A stretch of DNA of 64,000 nt from Macrotrachela quadricornifera (GCA_022393335.1 JAJEKB010021087.1:1-64000); one strand, 5' to 3'; counted from the first letter of the stretch, positions 13,101-23,500 are shown. A program made the numbers and translations. Notes: generated by a model from the sequence alone, not told the origin.

Positions 13101-16100
13101 GTAGGCACAGTACTAAGGCAGGATATCTGGTGTGTTGTACATGCATCCATAATATAACGAACATCACGATCAGCAGTGGGTGGAATCATTACGAGGCAAG
13201 CGCCTAACATCAATCCGCCAAGAATATCTTGTAAATGCATATCAAAAGTAACAGGCGTGCGTTGAAGAATAGTATCGTTTGTAATCACAAGTTTTTCGTT
13301 TTCAATACCCGTAACAGCATTGATAAAATTGACATGAGTCATCTGAATTCCTTTTGGCTTGCCTGTAGAACCTGACGTGAAAATAACAATAGCATATGGT
13401 GAGTCATTTGAAGGAGACACTAATGGTAGTACCATTTCGTCTTTTTTACGATAGTATTCGTCGAATGCTTCCAAAATGATAGAAGTCGCATTGACGCTAA
13501 TACTGCCCCATACGCGATCAGCTGTATCTTTATGAACAAGTACACATGATGGATTGCACTCTTTAACGAGAACGTCAAGTCGAGCCTGTGGTTCTTCAGG
13601 TGTTAATGGACAATAAACACCGCCAGACATCAATATAGACATGATACCAATGACCTATAATAAAATATCTATGTTGAAATATCCTTCGTGTATGAGCCAT
13701 TTTCTCAATGAACTGTTTTATATTTTCTCAATGATTCTCAATCAAAATGAATTTATTTCGAACGAACTTTATGTAGTTTTAAAAATAATAGTCTTTTTGT
13801 TTCATCCTTAGATGAATAATTTTGTATTATGAATGGATCTATTCGACAGTACATAACACACGTATGAAAACATATTTTCGATTAATTCAGTGATCTTAGT
13901 GTTGAATGCTGTCAGTGACAACTGAAAAGAAAAGAATTCCGATATGTATGAACAAATATCATTGACAAGTTATAGGTTAACCGTTGTAAAGATAAGAGTA
14001 TTGATCAAGGATAACAATTGTAATAGTATATCATATATAATAGGAACTCATTCATCGAGAAAGTAATTTGAACAGTACAGTCAAATATTCCATTCAGTTT
14101 TGTCGATCTTATGACCAAACCATAAGGAGTGAAAAACTGATTTTTTTTAGCATGCACTTCAATTTGGTACCATTACTTAATCCTTTGAGCCCTGGTGGTG
14201 CATATATATACCATCTTGAGAATTTCCAGTCCGTAAATTTTTGAATATCTTGGAAAAATACTTTCAACAGATATTCGAAGCCATTAGAGAGTGTATGAAA
14301 ACATTAAAAAATACACTGCGGCATGATTTTTAGTACCTTTCTGCTCCTTCAAAAAGAGACAATTTTCGTTAAAAATCTCAAAATTGAGATAAATATTTAG
14401 GAAGATACTTAGGTCTGACCAAAAGTTGGTGCACTGCTATTGGTAGTTTCTTAGACCAATTAACATTGGACTTATTTTATTCATAAATAAATAGTGGAAA
14501 GTCTTTCCTCTAATAATAGGTATAGCAACTCGTTTTTCAAGTTGGTCACAACATTTTTTTCAGATAAAATTTAATTCTACCCAAAAAAATGGATAATGAG
14601 TACAATCGATACTACATTAGAATTCGAACTATTTTGGGAATAGCTCGAAAGACAATCCACGAGTAACTAGCAACAGCTTTAGGACCTAATGCTCCAGCAT
14701 ATCGAACAGTTGCAAAGTGGGCCGAACGTTTCCGTGAGGGAAGAGAAGATGTCAATGATGATCGTCGATCCGGTCGTCCAGTTTCCGAACTTACAGATGA
14801 AAATATTGAACTGGTGTGACAGGTTATTAGCAATGACTCACACTCAACTTATAATGATCTTATGGCTGAGACATTTCTTTCTCACGGTACAATCGCACGA
14901 ATTATCCATGATCATCTCAATATGAGAAAAGTTACATCACGTTGGGTGCTCCATTAACTAACTGCTGAACAAAGGGAAGAACGAGTTAAACTTTGTCGTG
15001 AAAATTTGGCCAAATTTCGTGCTAGTTCTTGTCGGTTATGTGACATTATTACAGGTGATGAGACGTGACTTTACCACAGACAGATTGGTCGCTAGTCAAC
15101 AAATGCTAGCTGGATTGCTGAAGGTCAATTACCAGCAACTATAGTTCGTCGAGGCAGATTTGAACCAAAATATTTATTCTGTATATTCTTTAAATCAAAT
15201 AATCCTGTTCTTGTACATGCTGTTGATAAAGGCGAGACTATTGATCATACTTGTTGTATTGAAAATTGTCTCAAGCCCATTGTTAAGGAAATATGAAAAA
15301 ACAAAGAAGGTCACATTGTACAAAAGGTATAAAACTGCTTGATGATAACTCAGGTGGAAAAATCCAGTGACCCGGATCTCGATACGGATTTAATTGGATT
15401 TTGTCGGAGCCCGACAAAAACCGACGGAATCCAGTCAGAACTTAATCGTATTCACTCGGATTTTTTATCGAAATCCGGGTCACTGGATTTCTAGAGACTT
15501 CTGGTTGGATTCTGCCGGTTTTAAAACGATCTGACAAAATCCGATGGCACTACTTCGTCCTGTGAATGCTGGACCCTATCGCCATTCAGATGTTATTAAC
15601 TATTTAACAGAAGAAGGTACTAATATAATGCCGCATCCACCATATTCACCAGATCTTGAACCATGTGATTCTTGGCTAAACGATTATATCAAGAACCGTT
15701 TAACTGATCAACCAGATGAAAAATCTTTGGCTCGCGCGGTTTTCAAGATAGTAAAAAATATTTCAGAAGAAGAGTTTAAAAAAAACCTTTGACAAATTGT
15801 TGGAAAGAATGGAACTTTGTATAAATAATCATGGTGACTACTTTGAACATTTAATGAAATAAAATTAAAACTTTCTCTTTAGCTTCATATTTTTTTCTAT
15901 CGATGCACGAACGTTTGGTCAGACCTAAGTAGTCCGTCTTCAGATCTTTCAGAAACGGTATGGTTCTGTATCCAAGATCTCCTTTTGAGCTAAAAATGTT
16001 GATAATCTGTGTAATCAGCTGCTTGACAAGCAGGCTTCTTTCGAAAAAATAGAAATCTTTTTCATTTTTTCTTCGCTTACGACTTCTTGATCTTTTGTTT

Positions 16101-19100
16101 AAGAATTCTTTGTCCAAGTTCATGTGCTATATGTAAGTCGGGTTTTGAGGGAAAGAGCATGTCAAGACACGGGGCATTACAGAGTTCCTTCTGTAAATTG
16201 AGTTTCACTTTTATTATGTATACAGACTCTTCTGTAACTGAACGCCTATTTTTGACATGGTTTTTGAGTCAATGAACTTGTGATTTCTTTTCTCCGTTGA
16301 AAAAGAGAGATTTCAAAAAAGTGCTCTGAGATGCTCTGGATTCTGACATGCTCTTTCTTGCAAAAACAAAAGAAAACATATATCAGAAACCTGTACCGAG
16401 AAATATTGAACGTAAAGTGAGCTGCTTTTGATCCTTGCTTGATCAATGTCTCACTGAAACATCGTATGGCAGGGCTAAAAATTTTACTGTAGCCTCACCA
16501 TCATGGCTCCAACATATCCTGGAAATTTCAACAAATTTGGCTCAGTAGGAAAATTTTGGGTTTCAAAGGATTAAATAACAACATTCATCTTATCGAATGA
16601 ATGATAGACACTTCATCTTAAACTCAAAAAACCTTATTGAAAATAAATTTTATTCCATTGATTTCTAAAAGTATACTTCAGCTACTTTTTTGATACAAAA
16701 CGAGAAAAATTGTACATCTAAAATATGAGCTTATGTTTGCGGAATTTTTGTGCACAACAGAAAAACAAAATTATATGTGTATTTTTGTTTATGGGCAGTG
16801 ATTTTTGGAAGTGGTCATTCTTACATATTTTTGTTTTTCATGACAATTATCTTTATCTATTTTGATTTCGAAAAACAAATAAATAATTTAAATAAACTAA
16901 GAATATATGACGCTTTTAATGCGCATGACTCTCCGTGACGAATTTCTAGTCACAGGCTTTAGGAAATCCTAATCAAAGTCACGGTCACGCCGGTCTGTAA
17001 TTGAGACAAAGCAAATATAACTCATATAGCATAAGAATCGTGGCTGTCTCTCACACACGACAATATGGGCTCCACCTGGGACAAATTTTCACAAAAAGAG
17101 GGAGCTAGTTTGATAATCAGTATATTATAAAAATCCTGCTGGATCTTATGCATCACTAGATAATCAAAAATGGTGCATCGATTATTTGCATGCATTTATT
17201 CTGAAGAACTGATGCTTGTTGAATTAATCTCATTTAAAACTATTGTATTATAGTTTTTGAAATAAATTATTCGAATCGATAAACTTGGATTACACTGCAA
17301 GAGAAATAACATTTGTACGTATGTAAATTGAAACTAGATCCCAAGGCAAACTCACAATATCGGATCCTGCTGGGCTGGTATGAAATCCGGCAAAACCTCG
17401 GTGAACGAATCTCAACGGATATTTTCGGCGGAATCCAGTGATTTACTGCACTTCACTTTAATATCCTCAAGCCAGATTCCCCAAGTACCGACGAAAAGTC
17501 TGTCACCGAAAATAGCTGGTTCCGATCATCGAAACCTGTCCTATGCGACAGCACACGCTACTTACAGATTTCAGAAAATCGTCGAAATTCATCGAAATGC
17601 ATAATATTTCAGTCTATGTTATGCGATAAATTTCGTTGACTTCCTATCAACGTTTTCATATTTGAAGAGCAGTTAATATTATGTAAATTAGCAATATCAT
17701 ACCACTAAGAAGATACATAGTGAATACAAGATCTAACTCTGTAGAATATAATTCTACAAAAATAAATTCCATAAAGCACCAATAGATCTTGACTAGAAAT
17801 TGACATTCCACAATTTCAGACACTATAACAGTGTAAACGTAGAGGTAGCAATACCGATGAATGTTTTTCGTTCTCCATATAACAAAAATCACTTTGGTTC
17901 GCTTTGTGTTATACAGGCCTAATGTATGTATTTGGAGAATGAAAACACTCATCGGTATTGTTATCACTACGTTTACACTGTTATAGTGTTTGTAATTGTG
18001 CAATGCCAATTTCTAGTCAAGATCTATTGGTGCTTCATGGAATTTATTTTTGTAGAATTATATTCTACAGAGTTCGATCTTGCATTCACTATGTATCTTC
18101 TTAGTGGTATGATATTGTCAATTTACGTAATATTAGCTGCTTTTCAAATATGAAATCTTGTATTTTAATAAGTCGCTCAGAATTTATTCCTATCAATGGA
18201 ATAACTCAAAGCATCTTACACTAACTTTTCAGAAAATAGAACTCCGCAATCTAAGAGATCCAATATATCTTCAAAAAAAACATATTCACATCTGTTTCAG
18301 ATGCGACCCCAAAGATTATTCTGACTTGCCCAATTCTCCTGTCCAAATGAAAATTAAAAGTGAGCTTGAGTGAACATCTCATTCTCTTTTTTCCAATAAT
18401 GGACATTTACAATGAAAGAGCTGGAAAAAACTCGAAGAAGATATTTCGAACTGATTCAGATGTGATCCAAAAGTTTATGTTGACTTCCGGAATTCTTCTC
18501 AAAAAGTGAAAAATAAAAATCAGCTCGAGTGAGTTTCTCATGGTTTCTATTCCAATGATGAATACTGTCAACGAAAGAGCTCGAAAATATCTCGGAAAAG
18601 ATATTCAGATGTGATTTAGATGTCATCTCAAAGATTATTTTTACCTGCCCAATTTTTTAATAAATTCAAAAAAAAACGAGCTACCGTGAGCGTCTCACAT
18701 TTTCTTTTCCAATAATGGGTATTCACAATCAAAGAGATCAAAATTACCGGAAAAAAACGATAATCACATGTGATTCAGACGTGATCTGAAACAATATTTT
18801 GACTTCAGAACACTAAACGTAAAAGAAAAGTGACCAAAAGTTAGCATTAGGTGCCCATCTTTTGAAAAAACCCGTTTCGGAAAATTTTTTTCAATATTAT
18901 CTTTGTACAAGATGCTTAGATATGATTCAAATGTGATCTAAACGATTATTTGGCCTTGGGAAACTTCCATTAAACACTTAAAAGAAACGTGCGCATACGT
19001 GAGCATCCCGTGTTCCCTTCGTGAATAGTCGATTTTCAAACTGCTTCTTTTCAATATTATCTTTCCAAAAGATAGTTAGATATGACGTAGATCTGATCTG

Positions 19101-22100
19101 AATGATTATTCAGACTTGGGAAACTTTCATTAAAAATGTAAAAGAAAAGTGAGCAATAGTGAGCATGTATTGCGCTATTTTGAAATAATCTCTTTTCAGG
19201 CTAATTATTATCAATATTTACTTCTGCGGAAAGTGAGAAAAGCTGTGATTTTCATACCAGTTTTTTTCATGTTTGCTAAATGTCGATATTTTTATATATA
19301 GGTATGTTGTTTTTGTTTAGTGGGTTTGCTGCTTTTTTGGTTGTACGAAGTATATTGTGTGATTTTGCGAATGGCGAATTTTTTATGTCGGTCTTTTGGA
19401 GGAGCTCGAATCTTTCCGGTTGTCAATTGTTTGTCAGAATCACTTGGATTCTCTCGGATATGTGTCGATTTTAACGAATGTCATCGGAAACTGCAGAATT
19501 AGGGCCGGATTTGACTGTCGGAATTCACGACGAACTCTCCTGATTTGTGCCGAGCAGGATTGCATCGGAATGAAATGGATCTGAGGGGATTCTATTAGTC
19601 GTGTTGCGTGCTGCTGTGAGACGGTCCCTTTCCGGTTTTCGAATTTTATCGGATTTTTACAGAATTTCTTCCGACAGTTTCCGATAATTTATTGTTTTGC
19701 ATATATCGATGAAATCCGACTGTGTCCGATGTTTGTTTGGTAAGGCTTAAGATTTTCTGAGATCTCATTATTAGCTGATACAGTATCTTCCGATTTGGAA
19801 TCGACAGGATCCAGGCGTATCCCTCCCTGCAGAAGATTCAATGCAACTTTTAGATCCGGTCGTTTTAATCAAATCCGAGTCGGAATCTGACCGATGGGAA
19901 CACGACAAACATAGGACGAGATGTGACAGAAATTATTCAGATCCGAGAAGATGAGATCACCCATAATCACATGGAATGGGCAGGTATATCCTTTCCGACG
20001 TCATCTGGTGTGGTTTCAGACTGATAGAAATTCAACATGAGCCAGGTCGAATCTGATTGGCTTTTTACCGATAAAGTCGGTTTCCTGTGACGTCCCGTAG
20101 TATTTCAGACGGTTTCCGATAAGAATCTCAAGTTGGATTGAATCACCCGGGATCAGGTATCGAATCCAGTGTCTTCCCGTGGCATCCTTTAATCGACTTC
20201 AAATCACTAGGACAATCCGCAATTTTCCAAAAGTCAACTCTGATGGATTACGATATGATCCAATGATTAATTTCGACGTGATCCAAGCATATCTTTTCCG
20301 GTATAATCCGGGCCGGATCCCGGCTGATAGAAGTCCGAGAAAAACCAGGTTGGATCTGATCAGTTTTTCATAGAAGATGTCGGATTTCGTTGATATCCGA
20401 CCGAAAGCGATCGAATCTACAGGTCGGATTGAATCTCGTGGAATGTAAAAAATTTTTAAAAATAAAGAAAGTTTACTTCCTCACAAAATTTCATTACTGT
20501 TTTATTTGACGGAAACAAACGAAAGAGACTATGATCGCTGCGTAAACTGTATCGTTTTGTATAGAATTTCAAGCGTACTTTTTGAGTAGAAAAAAAGATG
20601 CTTCGATCAGGTAAAGAATAGAGCATAAATGTTCATTACAGCTAGAAATCTGTCGCTGTTGCAATGTAACTAAAATTTCAATCTACTTCCTCGCTCTTGT
20701 GATGACTGACTGCCAATTCTCCAAGAATCTTTTCCTCTACGGTACTAAATTGGCATAGTGATATTGAATCCATTCGATTTAATAGGATTCTAACGGTTAG
20801 ATGTGTATATACTCAAATTTAGTGAACATTTATGCAGTTGTAAAATGTTTCTAGAAAAAAGAAGCTGCCACTCCTGCATCGCTGAAGTCATCACAGCAGT
20901 AGCACTATAATCATTTCTGAGACAGAGAAGGAACATTGAAAATGCTAATAGGGCCATTCTTTATGGATTGTCCGTAGTTAAACAATGTACTCTCATAGAG
21001 ATACGATCATTCCAGCTTTGTTTCGAGAACAGTTAGACTAACGTTTTCTTCATGTAATTTTCTATCTTTCGTTTTTTGGAAATTATCTGGGACATATCTC
21101 CCGATAGCGCGGTGGAACAGATCTACCACTTTATAGCTGAAACATCTGACAAAAATAAAAATTGGAAAAATAAAAAAACTAAGGAAAGAAGGTATTTAAA
21201 AAAAAAGTCGCTACTTTGTATCCTCCCACTTGTCATTGGTATGGAAATCTTTAAATTATTGCTAACTTTTCTACTAGGATTTATAGTTGGGTATTCAACC
21301 GATAAAATTGACATTCATTCAGTACAATAGATAACTATCTGAAAATGTCACAAAGATCTATTGAGTTTTCACACAATTAGAAGAAAATTAAGTGGAAATT
21401 TCTAAAAATATTCCATCGAAAGAACTTGTTAAAGGGTGAATAGAAATATAGATTAGTTATATTAAACTTAAATTCAACTGCCATGTGCACCTGTTTATGC
21501 TAAAGTTCTCGCTATATTCAGTGACTAGAGATGTGCGTGGGATCAAATTTTTGTAATGCCGATCCCAGTATATAGAGAATTAAATATAAAAAGAAAATCT
21601 CAAATATTCGTTTCGACGTTAATTCAGTTGATAAATGCCAGGTATTTTGATCATCATCTTTGAGGTTTGCTTCGAATGCGGTAGCTTATAAAGTAGTTCA
21701 TTAAAAGCAATTCTGATAAAGTTTTACCGTTTGATTTCAATTTCGGTCGTCAGCATTGAGACTAGTTCTCATATCTCTATTAGTGACAAAACATTGTCTC
21801 TAGTCAAAAATAGAGTGTGGTCTGTTTCATAAGAGATATGGACGCTTTTCATGCAATATGTGAGGAGAGGGAAAAATAGACATCACGCGAGTTCGGTAGA
21901 AATCAAATTTTTTTCAAAGATTCATGTAAACTATCACATAAATCTAACACTACATTAATTTATTGTAGACGAATTAGCTGTTTTTTTTACCTTCGAAGAT
22001 ACTCTTTACGAATATTGGACGATACATTTGTCTTAGTAATAGAATTATCTTTAAATTTAGTACGCGTACGAAAGAGCTAGTTGGAAAAAGAATGAGAATA

Positions 22101-22462
22101 CCATAGAAGAAAAAGAGAAGATATGTATAATAAAGAATAGATTATTGAAAATGATGCAATTTGAATATCATCTTCCTGTATACAATAGGAATAGCATATT
22201 ATCATGGCTACTTGAAGAGTTTGCAAAAGCAACTTACCATTTCAATGCTTCTCTCTATACACTGACATACAATATCACCCATATTCTTGACAAAGCCATC
22301 TTGCAGAAGACGAGTAGCTAGATGATAGGAGGCATGATAAACCTCAGTGTACGTAAGACACTGATCTTTAAGCACAACGCCTACTTTTTGTGAATAATCA
22401 TTAACAGCTCTATTAGCAAAGTAATGATGAATAAAAGATAATTTCTCAGTTTCCATCACCAT
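950..22462 (-). CDS. Non-ribosomal peptide synthetase (A-PCP-C-A..., 3' end beyond window)
   Basis: Large modular enzyme that would activate amino acids as adenylates, load them on a phosphopantetheine carrier and condense them. Six exons join in frame: 22462-22238, 13654-13024, 10982-10737, 9889-7455, 2595-1968, 1198-950 (4414 nt, about 1471 codons). Order: adenylation domain 1 (residues 1 to about 515), carrier domain (active serine near 572 in GNSLL), condensation domain (HHSAADG near 771), adenylation domain 2 from about 1115 to the edge. Starting with A and no preceding C domain is typical of an initiation module. The start at 22462 has A at -3 and G at +4; a possible acceptor TTCAAG lies just upstream, so a further 5' exon cannot be excluded. 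All introns have GT-AG borders and compatible phases (0,1,1,0,1). No frameshift or stop interrupts the exons. The substrate is unknown, and the rest lies left of base 1. Confidence 0.88.
1199..1967 (-). other. NRPS intron 5 (769 nt)
   Basis: Bounded by GTAATC and ATTATAG. It contains only AT-rich sequence with short chance reading frames. Its position corresponds exactly to intron 2 (10983-13023) in the first adenylation domain. Confidence 0.75.
1968..2595 (-). CDS. NRPS exon 5: adenylation domain 2 core (motifs A2-A4)
   Basis: 209 codons plus one base, the counterpart of exon 2. Motifs: A2 ILMAGAVYCPLSHEEP, A3 FTSGSTGQPKG, A4 VTFSMHLQEI. In A4 the usual aspartate is serine (TTC AGT ATG), so this domain may take a substrate without a normal alpha-amino group or may be impaired. 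Acceptor TTATTAAG at the upstream border; donor ACTGGAG|GTAATC, phase 1, joins LILTGG to AEPL of exon 6. Confidence 0.85.
3885..5840. repeat. Long foldback (inverted-repeat) element with an insertion in one arm
   Basis: Arm 1 (4016-4553) is an inverted, nearly identical copy of arm 2 (4647-5180), separated by a 93-nt spacer. The match continues outward more weakly: about 3885-4015 mirrors 5696-5840, and the 515 nt between (5181-5695) has no counterpart. So one arm was interrupted by a later insertion at the junction GTTTGAT|CTAGTGATC. No transposase frame is present; a non-autonomous foldback DNA element is the simplest reading. Confidence 0.8.
5181..5695 (-). repeat. Insertion carrying a GTCTGTGATG-type minisatellite
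   Basis: Lies inside arm 2 of the foldback. On the minus strand it has several degenerate copies of a roughly 20-nt motif built on GTCTGTGATG, next to a C-rich/G-rich stretch and a segment ending GTTTCACAAAAAA. The same order recurs at 50670-51030 and 60480-60670 on the plus strand, so this is one of three dispersed copies. Confidence 0.65.
6867..6961. mobile_element. MITE-like element with TCAAGGGGGAAAAAGCG termini
   Basis: About 95 bp flanked by inverted copies of TCAAGGGGGAAAAAGC, with an interior of repeated ACTCC/GGAGT words arranged as a partial palindrome. A second element at 23757-24014 shares the termini but has a different interior. Confidence 0.7.
7455..7460 (-). other. Exon 4 donor site, phase 0
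   Basis: GAGATG|GTAAGT ends exon 4. The identical context GAAATG|GTAAGT ends exon 1 at 22238, showing that the cassette border is the same in both modules. Confidence 0.75.
7455..9889 (-). CDS. NRPS exon 4: end of A1, carrier protein, condensation domain, start of A2
   Basis: The largest exon, 811 codons without interruption. In order: A7 FYRTGDLVR, A8 GRKDFQVKLRGQRIECGEIE, A10 NTNGKLDRKSLP with the catalytic lysine, carrier domain with FFTLSGNSLLLMRL (serine for the phosphopantetheine arm), condensation domain with C3 motif HHSAADG, C4-like FVDALPYDRPP, C5 IGSFVNTLPLRC, then the first 70 or so residues of adenylation domain 2 ending VEKSIEM|GTAAGT. Both histidines and the aspartate/glycine of the condensation motif are present, so this domain looks catalytically competent. 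No epimerase or methyltransferase insert is visible. Confidence 0.92.
9890..10736 (-). other. NRPS intron 3 (847 nt)
   Basis: GT at 10736-10735, acceptor CTTTGTAG ending at 9890. Contains a (TA)n run near 10188-10206 and no coding signal. Confidence 0.7.
10737..10982 (-). CDS. NRPS exon 3: adenylation domain 1, motifs A5-A6
   Basis: 82 residues between two phase-1 introns. It begins GEPLQL (joined from TCATCAG|GAGAGCC), contains motif A5 as NGYGPAECT and ends with A6 as GEVGELFISG. The donor is AGTG|GTCTGT, weaker than the homologous AGTG|GTAAGT of exon 6 but in the same position and phase. Joining it to exon 4 restores SGPAVFGAYLNRPDLT, the expected A6-A7 linker. Confidence 0.83.
10983..13023 (-). 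other. NRPS intron 2 (2041 nt)
   Basis: GTACGT donor, TTGTTTAG acceptor, phase 1. AT-rich; a short (TA)n run near 12057-12071. I recognise no transposon end or coding exon here. Confidence 0.7.
13024..13654 (-). CDS. NRPS exon 2: adenylation domain 1 core (motifs A2-A4)
   Basis: 210 codons plus one base; acceptor TTATAG at the upstream border, donor TCATCAG|GTACGT. Motifs seen: A2 as ILMSGGVYCPLTPEEP, A3 (ATP-binding loop) as FTSGSTGKPKG, A4 as VTFDMHLQDI, then the strand LRILLSSG before the splice site. The A4 aspartate, which in characterised A domains holds the substrate alpha-amino group, is present here (FDMH), unlike the matching exon 5. Homologous to exon 5 over its whole length and with the same intron phases. 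Confidence 0.85.
14589..15861 (+). pseudogene. Mariner transposase pseudogene
   Basis: Reads from MDNEYNRYY through a helix-turn-helix region (AYRTVAKWAERFREGR, DDRRSGRPVS), the catalytic block TGDET and the C-terminal HPPYSPDLEPCDSWL. The third aspartate has the DD34D spacing of mariner. Several in-frame stops (for example after GIARKTIHE, ENIELV and TGDET), a valine where the second catalytic aspartate belongs (PVNAGPY), and an internal insertion all show that it cannot encode a working transposase. It sits in intron 1 of the NRPS, in the opposite orientation. Confidence 0.85.
15355..15543. mobile_element. Small foldback insertion inside the mariner
   Basis: Inverted termini AAATCCAGTGACCCGGAT (from about 15359) and ATCCGGGTCACTGGATTT (to 15492), followed by about 50 more non-mariner bases. 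It interrupts the transposase just before the second catalytic position. The interior is rich in CGGATT/AATCCG words, linking it to the tracts at 17345, 19440 and 44815. Confidence 0.65.
17345..17550. repeat. CGGAT-rich repeat segment
   Basis: Less AT-rich than its surroundings, with recurring AATCCG/CGGAT words (for example TCGGATCCTG, AACGGATATT, GGCGGAATCC). Appears to be a short copy of the family seen at 19440-20440 and 44815-45290. Confidence 0.45.
17657..18152. mobile_element. Foldback MITE (0.5 kb hairpin)
   Basis: Arm 17657-17880 is the inverted copy of 17932-18152, with a spacer of about 50 bp. Both outer ends read CATATTTGAA. Because of the symmetry both strands carry similar open frames of 75-117 codons, which I regard as chance. 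Confidence 0.75.
18230..19200. repeat. Degenerate tandem array, period about 175 bp
   Basis: About five to six diverged units. Recurrent landmarks in each: GATTCAGATGTGATC-like, AAAGATTATTNTGACTTG-like, AAAGTGAGC(N)TGAGTGA and TTTCCAATAATGG-like words, in the same order. No open frame is conserved between units, so this is satellite-like DNA. Confidence 0.65.
19440..20440. repeat. CGGAT-rich repeat tract
   Basis: About 1 kb dense in CGGAT, TCCGA and ATCCG words on both strands and richer in GC than the flanks. Its right end (about 20290-20440) aligns with 45130-45290: both share AAGATGTCG(G)ATTTCG, GACCGAAA(G/A)CGATCG and a TGAATCTC(G/C)TGG end. No coding signal. Confidence 0.65.
22238..22462 (-). 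CDS. NRPS exon 1: start of adenylation domain 1
   Basis: 75 codons, ending phase 0 at ATG|GTAAGT. It has the usual beginning of an A domain: an FIHHYFANRA stretch, a QKVGVV strand, LTYTEV, and a final GDIVCQCIERSIEM helix. The same segment occurs at the end of exon 4 as the beginning of A domain 2 (LIHQCFAHRATGKHSQKVAV..., ending VEKSIEM), with an identical phase-0 donor. The in-frame ATG at 22462 has a good start context. A second ATG lies two codons downstream. Confidence 0.82.
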
Positions 22463-23500
22463 TTTATTTGCTTGAATACTTATTATATATGATATTGTTT
22501 GACGTTGTGCGATGCAGCGATGAAGCAGACAAATCTATAACAAAAAAAAGATATTGTTTGCTTTGTACAGTGACTATTGTTCGCGTCAGAATTAAGTGCA
22601 GATGCATGTAAGACGAAAAAGTCTAAAGCCGCAATAGCTAGAGATTCGAAGTTTCCACCATTTAAATGAAGAAAACTCAGCATATCCTCTTTTCAATAAT
22701 GTGCAAGACGAAATCGTTTTAAACCTAATTGCCTTTGAGAAAACATGCATTCAGATGCATGCAAATGTTCTACCATGTATCTGAAACTTTGATTCTGACC
22801 TCTTATTTGGACAGAGAAATTTCGAATCTATCGTTTCAGATGGAAAAAATTAGCAAAATTCTCTATTATTTGCATATGAAATACATGATTCTATCTGCTC
22901 AACGTTAGATTGTAATAAGAAGATTATCTGAAGTATATCACGAACAACAGATCTCAAGTGGCTCTATCAAAATCAAAAGACAAAATTAAAACTTCATCTA
23001 AATGACAGGACATTTTCATGCATCTGATGCACGTTTTTTAAAGATGATTTGTTTTAAATAGACTTTGTCTTGTATGTTATTAGAAAAAAAGATATCCCGG
23101 CTTCTCCCCATTCAACTGATGAAAATCACAGACCACTATCTATTGTGGTTTGCGAGTTTTTCGTCTTCTACTCGCTCATACATAAATTTTGGCGTGTGAC
23201 GAGTCTATATATTTATATAAATCGTTAAAAAAGCTCTAAGGACATTCTCAACGATGCCCTTCATAAATATTAAAAAAAGTACTTTATAAAATAAAAACAC
23301 AGAGTGTGCAATGTATTACAGAAAACATTAGAAAAAGATAATATAAGTTTTTCTAATTAATTGGCCAAATGATTTTTTGGTTTTTGTTGTATCAATTGGA
23401 AACAGAGAATAGAAAGATTTTGACTGGGTGTCAATGAGAATAAAAATGTGACACATCATAAATTAAGAACTAGTAATGCTTGCAGATATTTTACCATGTA
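22463..23500. other. Region upstream of the NRPS start
   Basis: AT-rich; no coding exon or recognisable promoter element. If the NRPS begins at 22462 this would hold its promoter and 5' UTR. Confidence 0.35.

Larger units (their letters stand above)
14408..15929 (+). mobile_element. Mariner (DD34D) transposon, inactive
   Basis: Terminal inverted repeats CTTAGGTCTGACCAAA / TTTGGTCAGACCTAAG, each flanked outside by TA (14406-14407 and 15930-15931), the normal target duplication of Tc1/mariner elements. The interior carries a decayed mariner transposase. About 190 bp near 15355-15543 is a separate insertion. Confidence 0.9.
14340..16560. repeat. Dispersed repeat copy A, split by the mariner
   Basis: 14340-14407 plus 15930-16560 corresponds, with gaps, to 62945-63640: shared segments include CAATTTTCGTT...AAAATTGAGATAAAT, the GATCTTTCAGAA block, TGAGTCA(A/T)TGAACTTGTGAT and the block around ACCGAGAAAT. 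The second copy has no mariner, so it acts as an empty site. No coding capacity is evident. Confidence 0.7.
13655..22237 (-). other. NRPS intron 1 (8583 nt), repeat-filled
   Basis: The largest intron, phase 0 (GTAAGT at 22237; TTATAG at 13655). It contains a mariner nested in an older repeat (14340-16560), a CGGAT-rich segment (17345-17550), a 0.5-kb hairpin (17657-18152), a degenerate 175-bp tandem array (18230-19200) and a longer CGGAT-rich tract (19440-20440). 20450-22230 is AT-rich with nothing recognised. Confidence 0.72.

Noticed and set aside
17656..18153. Two similar hydrophobic frames on opposite strands
   Set aside because: They are the two arms of a hairpin, so both encode the same peptide by symmetry; no start context or splice partner.
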